NCBI GenBank assembly: GCA_015057625.1 | Contig: SVDZ01000009.1 | Span: 1-64,000 of the forward strand | Direction: 5' to 3' | From: Lachnospiraceae bacterium | Lineage (GTDB): Bacteria > Bacillota > Clostridia > Lachnospirales > Lachnospiraceae | Length of the DNA stretch: 64,000 bases | Shown: in pieces, positions 9,739-18,544 of the stretch | Numbering within the stretch: position 1 is the stretch's first letter | Layout: each line of letters begins with the position of its first letter | Position numbers and translations under genes: made by a program | Notes under the pieces: model-generated | Seen by the model: only the letters and a program-made list of their open reading frames with translations | What the model was told of the DNA's origin: nothing | The model's database searches: none

Positions 9739-9999
9739 TTATTCTTCGTCAAAATCAGCCTTAAAAACTCCCTCCGGAGTAGTCATTGTAAGAAGTCCTA
9801 AATTGAACTCCTCATCCATAATAGTGATGTTGTACTCAAACACTACATCATCATCAAACTTCGACAGTAAAATATACTGTCCGTTTTGTTTTCCATCAAT
9901 CTGATCACAGATATCATTATAAACTGCTTCACCTGAAACAGGTCTAGGATATCCTGACGAATGAATTTTGTCTTCAATAAACTTGTACAATTCTTCCAT
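9739..9999 (-). CDS. Small acidic hypothetical protein
   Basis: 86 residues, acidic, with a mix of helix and strands (MEELYKFIEDKIHSSG, later FEYNITIMDEEFNLGLLTM). No family recognised. It has a GGGAG ribosome site and lies 41 bases before the 91-residue gene, so it may be the first gene of the MoxR/VWA operon. Function unknown. Confidence 0.6.
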   Translation of the reverse strand: MEELYKFIEDKIHSSGYPRPVSGEAVYNDICDQIDGKQNGQYILLSKFDDDVVFEYNITIMDEEFNLGLLTMTTPEGVFKADFDEE

Positions 10000-10087
10000 A
10001 AAAAATCTCCCAATAAAAAATAGTATTGTAATTTTAAGTTATTCCTTTCCCCTTCGCATTTCCCCATTTGCGATTAAGCAATATAAA

Positions 10088-11626
10088 TTATCTCTTAACA
10101 AAATACTCTTCATACCATACAAGGAATGTATAGATGGTCCATACTTTTCTCCACAAATCTGAATTTCCTGAAATGTATTCTTCAAATATTTTGTTAATCT
10201 CTTCAACATTAAAGAACTTAGCTGCGCTCTCACTTGCAAATTTAGTCCTTACATCCTGATTGTATCTGTCATCTGCCATCCAGATTCTGATAGGTACAAT
10301 AAATCCAAGTTTCTTTCTGAATGCAATTTCTTCAGGAAGCATTTTGGCTGCTGCAGTTCTGAATGCAACTTTATTCTGTTCTTCGTTCACCTTAAATCTT
10401 GCAGGCATACGTGATGCAATATCAAAGATACGCATATCTGTAAGAGGCATTCTGATTTCAAGACCACAGGCAGTACTCATCTTATCAACATTGAGATAAA
10501 TATCTCCCTCAAGCCAAATCTGAATATCTACATTTGACATCTTTGTAAGTGGATCAAGATCTTCTGTCTCTGCATAAATATCCTTAACTAAATTAATAGG
10601 CAAAACATCATCTTTGTAATTCTTGAGAATAATCTGTTTCTCATCTTCCTTCATGATGTTTGTATTTCCTACGTAGAATGTCTTCAAATTGTCACCGTAG
10701 CGCTCTGCATTTCTGTACATGTTGTATCCGCCGAAGAACTCATCTGCACCTTCACCTGAATAGCAAAGTTTTGTGTGTTCTGCAGTGGCATTGCATCCCA
10801 ATGTAAATACAATAGCAGATGCATCTCCAAGAGGCTGTTCCATATTGTACATTACATAAGGAACAACATCGAAAAATTCCTCCGGCTGAATAACACTTAC
10901 TTTGTGTTCTCTTCCAAGAAGATCTGCAGTTACCCTTGCAACCTTTGACTCGTCAAATCTCTCTTCATCATATCCGCATGAATCACAAACCTTTGCGTCT
11001 GACATTGCAAGTACGTAAGAAGAATCAACTCCACCTGAAAGAAATGACTCAGCCACTTCTCCCTCTTCCTTTACCTCAGGCATAATGTCTTTTAATGTAT
11101 TGTGAATTTCATCTGCCCAATCCTCAAGTGACTTTGTCTCGTCGGCCTTGAACTCAGGTTTCCAATATCTCTCAATAGTAATTTTGCCATCCTGCCATAC
11201 AAGATATCTTCCAGGAAGTAATTTCTTAACCCCCTTAAAGAATGTATCTTCACCGGCAACATATGTGAGGGACAAATATATCTGAAGCATATCTTCATTA
11301 AGTTCTTTTTCAAATCCAGGCTGTTCCATAATCTGTCTGATATAAGTTCCGTATAGTAACTGTCCATCCTTTGTCACATAATAGTAGAACGGCTTTGTTC
11401 CAAACTGATCTCTGAGACAGAATAATTTCTGTTCTTCATCATCCCAGATTGCAAATGCAAACATACCATAAATGTGAGATGCCATATAATATCCCCATTT
11501 TTTGTATGCCTCAATTATAATATTTTTTTCTCTCTCCTCTCTGGGAAGAGTATTATCAACAGCCAATTCTTCACAAAGATTTCTCCAGTTTCTGATGTGG
11601 CCTCTGTATTCTTTTAATGTAATCAT
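10088..11626 (-). CDS. asnB: Asparagine synthetase B-like protein lacking the glutaminase cysteine
   Basis: 512 residues. The C-terminal synthetase domain is intact: the ATP-pyrophosphatase loop SGGVDSS is at 197-203, and CYSGEGADEFFGGYNMYR follows near 289. The N-terminal glutamine amidotransferase domain is recognisable (GMFAFAIWDD near 54, LRDQFGTKPFYY near 71) but starts MITLKEYRGH, so the catalytic Cys2 of the MCGI start is absent. The ATG has a GAAAGGA site, which supports this start. The enzyme would probably use free ammonia, or make a different amide; both are inferences. Transcribed alone, with TATAAT at 11714-11719 as a likely -10 box. Confidence 0.8.
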   Translation of the reverse strand: MITLKEYRGHIRNWRNLCEELAVDNTLPREEREKNIIIEAYKKWGYYMASHIYGMFAFAIWDDEEQKLFCLRDQFGTKPFYYYVTKDGQLLYGTYIRQIMEQPGFEKELNEDMLQIYLSLTYVAGEDTFFKGVKKLLPGRYLVWQDGKITIERYWKPEFKADETKSLEDWADEIHNTLKDIMPEVKEEGEVAESFLSGGVDSSYVLAMSDAKVCDSCGYDEERFDESKVARVTADLLGREHKVSVIQPEEFFDVVPYVMYNMEQPLGDASAIVFTLGCNATAEHTKLCYSGEGADEFFGGYNMYRNAERYGDNLKTFYVGNTNIMKEDEKQIILKNYKDDVLPINLVKDIYAETEDLDPLTKMSNVDIQIWLEGDIYLNVDKMSTACGLEIRMPLTDMRIFDIASRMPARFKVNEEQNKVAFRTAAAKMLPEEIAFRKKLGFIVPIRIWMADDRYNQDVRTKFASESAAKFFNVEEINKIFEEYISGNSDLWRKVWTIYTFLVWYEEYFVKR

Positions 11627-11753
11627 CTGTGCATTCCTTTCACTATATGTTAATTTTTCTTTTTATCAGATTTTAACTATCTTTTTTGCGGCAAAACCCA
11701 ATCCGCCTTTTCCATTATACCCTACTTAGAGTCTAGTTTCCACACAAAATTAA

Positions 11754-11782
11754 AAGAGTTCATCTAAAACCGATGAACTCTT
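11754..11782 (-). terminator. Terminator after the lipoprotein gene
   Basis: An 11-bp perfect stem (AAGAGTTCATC / GATGAACTCTT) with a 7-nt loop, followed on the minus strand by TTTTAATTTT. It ends the VTC-DUF4956-lipoprotein operon. Confidence 0.85.
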
Positions 11783-11838
11783 CCGGGGTTTATTCATATA
11801 TCCAGTTACAAAGATTAGTTACTATTTTTTACCGGCAA

Positions 11839-13134
11839 TCACAATACATCTCCAGTTGAATTATCCTGCTGTATTGTGTTTTCCTCTCCATTCATTCCTC
11901 TGTTTGGAGGTTGCATCCTTCCATCCTGGTTCATCTCTCCATCAAATTTCTGCCTACCTCTTCCGAAACCTCCACCGCCTTCACCTCCAAAAAACTGTCC
12001 TGTTATTGTGTTTGTCTCGGTTCCGTTTTCAATTATAGTTCCACCTTTATATTCAGCATTTCCATCGTAATCAAATGTTGACTGTCCTGTGATGTCAATT
12101 GTTCCGCCATTGATATAAATGTCGCCGTTTGAATCTACACCGTCTGTGTCTCCCTGTCCCATCACTATAACAACATCTCCACCATTCATCTCAAATGTCG
12201 GCGTATATTTGCTTGATTTTGCTGCTGCATTGATTCCGTCATCACTTGCATTTATATTTATCTTTCCATCATTAACTGTGATGTATGTTCCTTCAATACC
12301 CTCCATTGCCGTAAGGTTGAGTTCTCCTCCATCTATACAAACCGTTGTTGTTGCGTGTATCGCATCATCTGTTGCAGTAATTGTAATTTTTCCTCCCTTA
12401 ACATATACTTCACCAATAGTTTCATCATCACTGTCTTTTGCATGTATACCATCATTACAAGATGTTACATTTATGGTTCCGTCTGCCACATATACTCCGT
12501 CGTGGGCCTCGAGGGCATTTCCTGTACAACTTACATTTAATGTACTGCCGGTAATTTTCAACTTATCCTTTGATGTAACTGCATTATCTGATGATGCAAT
12601 GTCTAATGTACCCACACCATTAATAACTATATCATCTTTCGAGAAGATAACTGCATCTGTCTTTGTGTCTCCATCTGTCTGAAATTCTCCGGTAACTGTA
12701 AGCGCATTATTCGAATCTGTTGTTGTCACAAATACTTTATCTGCACTCTTAACATATATACAAGGTTCCGTGTTATTAGTAATGGAAACTCCATCAAATA
12801 CCAGCTGAACTTTTGCATCATCTGCTTCCACAAACACAGTAACATCTGTAGCCTCACCTGATAAAAGGTACACTCCTTCTTTCGTAACGGTAACATCTTT
12901 TCCATTTTCGAGAGTTATTTTTTCTGCTTCGGATGTGTCAGCTGTCTGTTTCAAATCTCTGTCCGTGAATATTTCTCCCTCTTCCTTAGAGTTTGAAGAA
13001 TTCGAATTTCCGGTTAATTTTGTTGTAACAGATGTATCCGAACATGCCGTTGTAAAAATCATTGTCACTATAACAAGGTTTACCATAACTATATTTTTCA
13101 TTTTTTTATTTAATAATTCCATCATTTTTTTCAT
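11839..13134 (-). CDS. Cthe_2159-like beta-helix carbohydrate-binding lipoprotein
   Basis: 431 residues from the ATG at 13134, which has AGGAGG 9 bases upstream; the open frame extends three codons to a GTG. A lipoprotein signal ends with TTAC at Cys31. Residues 60-370 are Asp/Gly/Thr-rich parallel beta-helix repeats (DKVFVTTTDSNNALTVTG and similar), as in the carbohydrate-binding Cthe_2159 family, known for binding polygalacturonate. The C-terminus is Gly/Arg/Asn-rich. It is the last gene of an operon with DUF4956 and VTC-domain genes, so it probably sits on the outer face of the membrane. Confidence 0.8.
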   Translation of the reverse strand: MKKMMELLNKKMKNIVMVNLVIVTMIFTTACSDTSVTTKLTGNSNSSNSKEEGEIFTDRDLKQTADTSEAEKITLENGKDVTVTKEGVYLLSGEATDVTVFVEADDAKVQLVFDGVSITNNTEPCIYVKSADKVFVTTTDSNNALTVTGEFQTDGDTKTDAVIFSKDDIVINGVGTLDIASSDNAVTSKDKLKITGSTLNVSCTGNALEAHDGVYVADGTINVTSCNDGIHAKDSDDETIGEVYVKGGKITITATDDAIHATTTVCIDGGELNLTAMEGIEGTYITVNDGKININASDDGINAAAKSSKYTPTFEMNGGDVVIVMGQGDTDGVDSNGDIYINGGTIDITGQSTFDYDGNAEYKGGTIIENGTETNTITGQFFGGEGGGGFGRGRQKFDGEMNQDGRMQPPNRGMNGEENTIQQDNSTGDVL

Positions 13135-13146
13135 AACGCACACCTC

Positions 13147-13827
13147 CTATAAACCATCTCTGTTGTCAACCATTCTGCCAAGACTGATATCAAGATTTCC
13201 GTTTCTCGTTCTGAGTTCATCTATAAAATTCTTTGTTGATATTCCTGATTTAGGAACTACTGTTATAGTGATTTTGTAAAGACTACCCATGTTGGTAGTT
13301 TTTACTTCTTCGTAGTTATAACTGTCCAGGTACTTTTCGAAAATGTCTTCAAATTTTCCTTCATAATCAAGGTCTTCCGGAACAGTTATTTTTAGTGTTC
13401 TGCTATGCTCATCAAAATTACCAAACTCTGTCACATTTAGAATTAAATTGATTAATGACAATACTATTGTGAATGTAATTGCAACTCCTATGTATCCCAT
13501 TCCTGTTGCAAGTCCTACCGCCATTGCAAGAAAAATACTTGTTATTTCCTGGCCTCTTCCAGGTGTTGATCTGAATCTTACTAAGCTGAATGCTCCAGCC
13601 ACTGCAACACCTGTTCCGATATTTCCGTTTACAAGTATAATTACCAGTTCAACTATTGCCGGAAGAAGTATCAATGTAACCGCAAAACTTCTTGTACATT
13701 TATTTTTTGCCATATATGAGAATGCTATTATGAAGCCACAGGCAAGTGCCGTCAATGTTACTATTCCAAGCTGTACTCCTGTAAAAGTTCCGTTTGTTAA
13801 TACTGATGAAAAAATGTTGTCTAACAT
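13147..13827 (-). CDS. DUF4956 membrane protein
   Basis: 226 residues. Four hydrophobic segments fill roughly residues 15-135, with the conserved VAGAFSLVRFRSTPGRGQEI segment of DUF4956 near residue 78-97. The last 85 residues are a soluble alpha/beta domain. DUF4956 proteins often occur next to VTC-domain and CotH or carbohydrate-binding proteins; their function is unknown. It lies 31 bases after the VTC gene and 12 bases before the lipoprotein gene, so the three are one operon. Confidence 0.85.
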   Translation of the reverse strand: MLDNIFSSVLTNGTFTGVQLGIVTLTALACGFIIAFSYMAKNKCTRSFAVTLILLPAIVELVIILVNGNIGTGVAVAGAFSLVRFRSTPGRGQEITSIFLAMAVGLATGMGYIGVAITFTIVLSLINLILNVTEFGNFDEHSRTLKITVPEDLDYEGKFEDIFEKYLDSYNYEEVKTTNMGSLYKITITVVPKSGISTKNFIDELRTRNGNLDISLGRMVDNRDGL

Positions 13828-13858
13828 ATTAATCTCTCCTTTCTTATTGCATATACAT

Positions 13859-14641
13859 TTATGCTCCGCATCTATTTACAACACCTGTTGCAAAAGGCTG
13901 TTCACTGATTATTGTCACTACATTCATATTTGCTATTCTTTTTCTTCTCTCTATTTGCATCTGAGTATATCCTCTTCCGTATTTTGAGAAAGATGTCGGA
14001 TAAATTTTAAGTTCACTGAGTTTCCTTGCAAGTTCAATGGGCATTGCATTGGTCACTTTTATTTCCATCATGTACCATCCTTCTTCCAGAATCTGCTTTC
14101 CGTATTTTTCATCCTTCAAATCAAATGAATCTGTAGTCCAGGTAATATTAGAATCAAATGTAATTCTTAAACTATCATCTTCCTTTCCTATCATTGCTAT
14201 CCTGTCATAACAAATTTTCATTGCCGGAATAAGGTTCTTGTACATATACTTAAAGTATTCAATCTCCTGTTTAATTTGCGAATCGCCTGCTACCATTTTA
14301 TTCTGTAAAAGATATTTGTAATTTGATTCATATTCACCTGAAATTCTTCTCTTATAGACTACTCCGTCATATTTTTTCTTTATCTCAATAAATGAATTTG
14401 TTTTATCATCGGTCTTACCATATGTCCTAAGTCTTATTTTTTCTTTGTACAATGGTTTTTCCAATGATGTTCTAATCAGTCTGAAATCCGGTGTATCAAA
14501 ATATATGTTATTTATTTTTGTTTTTCCATAACTGTCAACTGCTGCAATTGTATCCAGATATTTTTTTAATTTTCTGTACTGTTCTTCATTTACCAGATAC
14601 TTCATTTCCGTTCTTCTAAAAACATTTATATATCCACTCAT
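13859..14641 (-). CDS. VTC-domain (polyphosphate polymerase-like) protein
   Basis: 260 residues. The fold has the triphosphate-tunnel pattern of the VTC domain: an RRTEMKYLV start, INNIYFDTPDF near 46, KIRLRTYG near 68, FIEIKKKYDGVVYKRR near 83-98, and MEIKV near residue 192. In yeast VTC4 this fold makes polyphosphate from ATP, but bacterial members beside DUF4956 have no proven reaction. No membrane segment. AGGAGG lies 9 bases before the ATG. First gene of a three-gene operon driven by the operator at 14706-14737. Confidence 0.82.
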   Translation of the reverse strand: MSGYINVFRRTEMKYLVNEEQYRKLKKYLDTIAAVDSYGKTKINNIYFDTPDFRLIRTSLEKPLYKEKIRLRTYGKTDDKTNSFIEIKKKYDGVVYKRRISGEYESNYKYLLQNKMVAGDSQIKQEIEYFKYMYKNLIPAMKICYDRIAMIGKEDDSLRITFDSNITWTTDSFDLKDEKYGKQILEEGWYMMEIKVTNAMPIELARKLSELKIYPTSFSKYGRGYTQMQIERRKRIANMNVVTIISEQPFATGVVNRCGA

Positions 14642-14705
14642 ATTAGTTATCCTCCTAATGAATTTATTTCATTTTTTCAATGCTTATTTTTCTTTATCTG
14701 TGTTT

Positions 14706-14737
14706 ATCATAATAATGCAACCTTAAACGAATATTAA
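14706..14737 (-). promoter_or_regulatory. Direct-repeat operator and promoter of the VTC operon
   Basis: On the minus strand TTAATATT (14737-14730) and TTAAGGTT (14726-14719) repeat with 11-bp periodicity, followed by the -10 box TATGAT at 14711-14706. No good -35 box is present, which suits an activator-dependent OmpR-type site. The same arrangement is found at 18424-18455. Confidence 0.65.
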
Positions 14738-14775
14738 AAAAAATGATTATTTGCAATTTATTCTGCAGATAATCA
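14736..14775 (-). terminator. Terminator of the histidine kinase gene
   Basis: A 12-bp stem with one mismatch (TGATTATCTGCA / TGCAAATAATCA on the minus strand) followed by eight T residues. The T run abuts the operator of the next operon. Confidence 0.8.
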
Positions 14776-14838
14776 TTTTTTCTTTTTTCTTATATTCAAT
14801 TTGATAATTATTTCCTTATCTTTCCATTGATAATTACA

Positions 14839-16056
14839 TCAACAAGGAAAGTTCACCCTGAAAGTCGTCTTTTCATTTTCTGATTTTGCGGTAATATTTC
14901 CACCGTGATTCACGGCTATTCCTTTTGCAATGGCAAGGCCAAGTCCATAGCGATTGTCTCCTCTGCTTCTGGACTCATCAGCTCGGTAAAATCTCTCAAA
15001 TATCTTTTCCTCATCTCCGGGCTTAATTGGTTTTCCAACATTAGTCACTTTTAGAACTATACTGTTTTTGTTCTTTTTTAGATTAATCGTTACTGTTTTA
15101 TCCTTGAAACTGTGTTTAATTGCATTATCGATTAAAGTTGACACTAATTTTTCAATCTCATCTCTGCTGCAATTAAGCATAATGTCATCTTCAATTTCAC
15201 TCTCAATCAAAACACCCTGTTCAAAAGCAACTCCCTCAAAAACCAACGTCTGCTTTTCAACTATTTTGGAAACATTTTCTTCCTTAAACTGAGAACGGGA
15301 TACTCCCTCTTCGATTTTTGAGAGATCGAGAAGTGCTGAAATCAATTTACTCATCCTGTCAGTCTCGTATTTGATGTTCTCCATATATTTCTCACTCTCA
15401 CTATCTACCTTAAGTTCATCTGAAGATGCCATTATTACAGCAAGAGGAGTCTTTAGTTCATGAGAAGCATCGGCGATAAATTCTCTCTGCTTATCAAAGG
15501 CCTCTTTTGCAGGTCCTGTAATCCATTTCGTAATCTGTTTTGCCAAAATAAAAATAGCTAAAGTCAATGCAATAAATATAAGTACAGTCTCAAGCAAAAA
15601 CATTCTGAGTTTTTTGTTAATATCTGATATATGAATCAGAACAATTGCATTATCTGTTTTGTAATTGAAGCAATATTTATCCGTATACAAATTTCCAATT
15701 TTCAAAGTATCGGAATCATACGTTTCCATAATATCATTTGCAATATCTTTTGCTTCAAAATCGTCAGATTCATTACCATGTCCAAGAATTCTGTTTATGT
15801 ATCCATTACTGATTTCTATTGTGTACACTTCATGATCCATTATCATCATGTTTTCAATATCAAATTCTTTCTTCTCATCAAATCTAACCGGCGGTCTGAA
15901 TCCTCCACCTCGCTCATCCATGATATCAAGATTCCGTCTAATGCTCTGATATTCTCTCCTATAACTCTGAATATTTAAAATCAGTATGCTGATGAAAAGA
16001 AAGAAAACCAGTATTCCAAAAATTGTAGTAAATACTTTTCTATTTAGTTCCTTCAT
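14839..16056 (-). CDS. Sensor histidine kinase
   Basis: 405 residues from the ATG at 16056 (GGAG 7 bases upstream). Membrane helices at about 10-28 and 153-173 flank an extracellular sensor of about 120 residues without a recognised domain. HisKA follows with ASHELKTPL (phospho-acceptor His199), then the HATPase with LIDNAIKHS (N box) and YGLGLAIAKGIA (G box). It overlaps the response regulator gene by 17 bases, so the two are cotranscribed and form a two-component system. It is expected to sense an envelope or nutrient signal. Confidence 0.9.
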   Translation of the reverse strand: MKELNRKVFTTIFGILVFFLFISILILNIQSYRREYQSIRRNLDIMDERGGGFRPPVRFDEKKEFDIENMMIMDHEVYTIEISNGYINRILGHGNESDDFEAKDIANDIMETYDSDTLKIGNLYTDKYCFNYKTDNAIVLIHISDINKKLRMFLLETVLIFIALTLAIFILAKQITKWITGPAKEAFDKQREFIADASHELKTPLAVIMASSDELKVDSESEKYMENIKYETDRMSKLISALLDLSKIEEGVSRSQFKEENVSKIVEKQTLVFEGVAFEQGVLIESEIEDDIMLNCSRDEIEKLVSTLIDNAIKHSFKDKTVTINLKKNKNSIVLKVTNVGKPIKPGDEEKIFERFYRADESRSRGDNRYGLGLAIAKGIAVNHGGNITAKSENEKTTFRVNFPC

Positions 16057-16729
16057 TTGCACTCTCCAACTTATATCCCATATTTCTGATAGTTTTAATA
16101 GTTACTTCCGAGTCAAGCATCTTAAGTTTTCTTCTAACAAATGAAATGTATGCTTCCAGATTATTTGAAAGTGAATCATTGTCCATTCCCCATACTCTGT
16201 CAAAAATCAAATCCTTTGAAAGCACCTGGTCGTGATTGACTACAAACAATTCCAACAACTGAAATTCTTTATTATTGATTTTGATATTCTCTCCGGTGTT
16301 TTTATTAACTATTGCAGGAATAGAATAATCAAGCTTAATGTCTCCGTATTCTTTAGAATTATCAACCACGCTCTCAATTCTGAGCTGAGCATTTACTCTT
16401 GCAACAAGCTCATCAATATGAAAGGGCTTTGGAATATAATCATTAGCGCCTTCCTTGAATCCCAAAAGCTTGTCCTCAAGTTCGCCCTTTGCAGTCATCA
16501 TAATGGTCTTTGATGCTACACCGCTTTTCTTTATTTCCTTTAATATCTCAATTCCGTCTTTTCCCGGAAGCATAATGTCAAGCAGTATCAGGTCATAAAT
16601 ACCTGACACTGCATTGTAAGCACCTTCCTCTCCGTCATTGAAAACATCCACAACATATCTTTCTTTTCTAAGTCTGTCCGCAACTAATTCTGCCAGTGAT
16701 TTTTCATCTTCTATAACTAAAATTCTCAT
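16040..16729 (-). CDS. OmpR/PhoB-type response regulator
   Basis: 229 residues. The receiver domain has acidic residues at 7-9 (EDE), the phospho-acceptor Asp51 in LILLDIMLPGKDG, Thr in MMTAKGE and Lys in YIPKPF. The C-terminal winged helix (about 130-225) has RVWGMDNDSLSNNLEAYISF and IRNMGYKLE. Members bind direct repeats of about 11 bp, and two such repeats occur upstream of neighbouring operons. It lies 59 bases after the repeat-rich lipoprotein gene and overlaps the kinase gene, so it may be transcribed from the promoter at 18424-18455. Confidence 0.92.
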   Translation of the reverse strand: MRILVIEDEKSLAELVADRLRKERYVVDVFNDGEEGAYNAVSGIYDLILLDIMLPGKDGIEILKEIKKSGVASKTIMMTAKGELEDKLLGFKEGANDYIPKPFHIDELVARVNAQLRIESVVDNSKEYGDIKLDYSIPAIVNKNTGENIKINNKEFQLLELFVVNHDQVLSKDLIFDRVWGMDNDSLSNNLEAYISFVRRKLKMLDSEVTIKTIRNMGYKLESANEGTK

Positions 16730-16788
16730 ATCGTTTGCCCTCGTATTTTACACTCTTTCATTTATAGTAATCCACTGATACTAGTATC

Positions 16789-18366
16789 TCATGATTTTGC
16801 TGTTGTTTCTACTTCTGATTTTTTATTTGACTTATTACTGTCTGATTTGCCGGCATCCGGTTTTCTATCCGGCTTTTTATCAGGTCTTGTGTGCTTTCCT
16901 TCCGAGTTGTTGTTTTCTAAACTGCTGCTGTCTGATTTTTTAATTTTGGTATTACTATCTAAACTGCTGCTGTCGTTTTTTTGTCCATCTGGTTTGCTTG
17001 GCGGTGTATTGTTTCCGTTAGAATTTTCTTTACCACTTCCACTACCGGTCTTTGCTGTTACATCTGTTCCTGTACTCTTTGTTCCTGATGAATATTCTTT
17101 TCCGTCAACATATAACTTATGTCCATTCAGGTTAATTGAATCTGCATTACATGTCAGGGATGTTATGTAAGAATCTTCCGTAAGGTTCCAAACTGAGCCA
17201 TCAGCTATTTCCACATACACCTCGCCTCCATCTTTATTTGTGTTAATTGCTCCTGTAAATGTCGAACTGTCTTTCAGATAGATATTCAATGTGGAAACTG
17301 AATCCACAATAACATCTCCGTCTATTGTCTGTTTCGTGGCATTTAATGTGACATTGCCTCCATTTGAACCTTCATTGCCCCAGCCTGCTGCCTGGGCTCT
17401 TAAGAATACTCCGTCTTTATCTTCATTTGTAATTGTCACATTATTAAGATCAATTGTGGCAACAGTATTGTTTACAAAGAATATGTCACCGTTCTTGTTT
17501 GTTATATTGCCATCCTTCATGGTAAATGCTGCAGTTCCTTCGTCTGCATCTCCGGACATTGACTGGTATATCATAATCGCCTGATAGTAATCCGATTTAT
17601 CACTGTTCTTTTTGTTATTGTCAGCATTTAAAATCACATTATTGAGAGTTACTGAGTTCTGTCCTTCAACAACAACTCCCTGTGAGGCTGTTGAAGTCAA
17701 CGTCGCATTATTTACTGTAATATCTGCTGTAGAATAAATGGCCGGTGAGCCGGTGCCGTTAGTTGTGTAACTGCCTTTGGTCACTGAAACCGTTCCGCCA
17801 CCTCTGTCAGATCTTATTGCCGCTGAAGAATTACCGTCAGTTACTATGGTAAGATTGGTAGCATTCATTGTACCTCCACCAGTTGTCATAATTCCTCCGG
17901 AGCAATTGCCTGCGGTGTAAATATTAGAATCAGAAATGTTAACTGTGGTACCTTCGCCGTAAGAAAAAACTGCATTTGCATGTGTGCCGTTAGTATCAAC
18001 AGTTATGTTGTTAAGATTTAGTGTCGCTTTATTTGTTGCAAATATCGCCGAATTTTCCCCATAGAAATCTGCCTCATCTCCATCTGCTTCTCCTGTTTTA
18101 GTGACTGCAATATTAGAATATGATTCTTCTTTGCCGTCAACTTCTATTGCATGTCCGCCGTCAGTTGAATTATTGATTGTTTCATTTTCAGAAACATTAT
18201 CTGTTACAGCAGTTTCTTTTGCCACTGTGGTTTCTTCTGTCACTGTAGTTTCTTCTGCATTCTCACCAACCTGCTCCTGGTTTGCACATCCGGTCATCCC
18301 TACCATAAGTCCTAATGTTAATATCATGGAATACATTCTTGTAATATCTTTATTCTCAATTTTCAT
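16789..18366 (-). CDS. Repetitive beta-helix-like lipoprotein
   Basis: 525 residues from the ATG at 18366 (AAGGAG 9 bases upstream). A lipoprotein signal ends in MTGC at Cys27. A Thr/Glu-rich linker follows, then about 330 residues of Asn/Thr/Gly-rich repeats (NATLNLNNITVDTNG, GGTVSVTKGSYTTNGTG) that look like a right-handed beta-helix or adhesin stalk. The C-terminal 100 residues are Ser/Asn/Lys/Asp-rich and low in complexity. Probably exposed on the cell surface. It is first in line before the response regulator and kinase, and its promoter carries the operator shared with the VTC operon. Confidence 0.72.
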   Translation of the reverse strand: MKIENKDITRMYSMILTLGLMVGMTGCANQEQVGENAEETTVTEETTVAKETAVTDNVSENETINNSTDGGHAIEVDGKEESYSNIAVTKTGEADGDEADFYGENSAIFATNKATLNLNNITVDTNGTHANAVFSYGEGTTVNISDSNIYTAGNCSGGIMTTGGGTMNATNLTIVTDGNSSAAIRSDRGGGTVSVTKGSYTTNGTGSPAIYSTADITVNNATLTSTASQGVVVEGQNSVTLNNVILNADNNKKNSDKSDYYQAIMIYQSMSGDADEGTAAFTMKDGNITNKNGDIFFVNNTVATIDLNNVTITNEDKDGVFLRAQAAGWGNEGSNGGNVTLNATKQTIDGDVIVDSVSTLNIYLKDSSTFTGAINTNKDGGEVYVEIADGSVWNLTEDSYITSLTCNADSINLNGHKLYVDGKEYSSGTKSTGTDVTAKTGSGSGKENSNGNNTPPSKPDGQKNDSSSLDSNTKIKKSDSSSLENNNSEGKHTRPDKKPDRKPDAGKSDSNKSNKKSEVETTAKS

Positions 18367-18423
18367 AATGAGCATCTCCTTTCGTACTTACTTTACATTT
18401 CGATACCTCTTGAAGTTATGTTC

Positions 18424-18455
18424 ATTATAAAAACGTAATCTTAAACGAATATTAA
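18424..18455 (-). promoter_or_regulatory. Direct-repeat operator and promoter of the lipoprotein-TCS operon
   Basis: On the minus strand TTAATATT (18455-18448) and TTAAGATT (18444-18437) repeat 11 bp apart, then the -10 box TATAAT at 18429-18424. Both the 11-bp period and the 26-bp distance from first repeat to -10 match the site at 14706-14737. Confidence 0.68.
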
Positions 18456-18544
18456 AAAAATAGATTTTTTTCGATTTTACTGACATCCGATTGTTATTAA
18501 CTTACCACTCAATTAACCACCAAACAAATATATTGTCTGATTTG

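Noticed and set aside
11627..11750. T-box or other riboswitch before asnB
   Set aside because: The leader is too short, under 90 bases from the -10 box, and has no T-box motif.
12119..12682. Long plus-strand open frame opposite the Cthe_2159-like lipoprotein
   Set aside because: Antisense shadow of a repetitive gene; no ribosome site and implausible composition.
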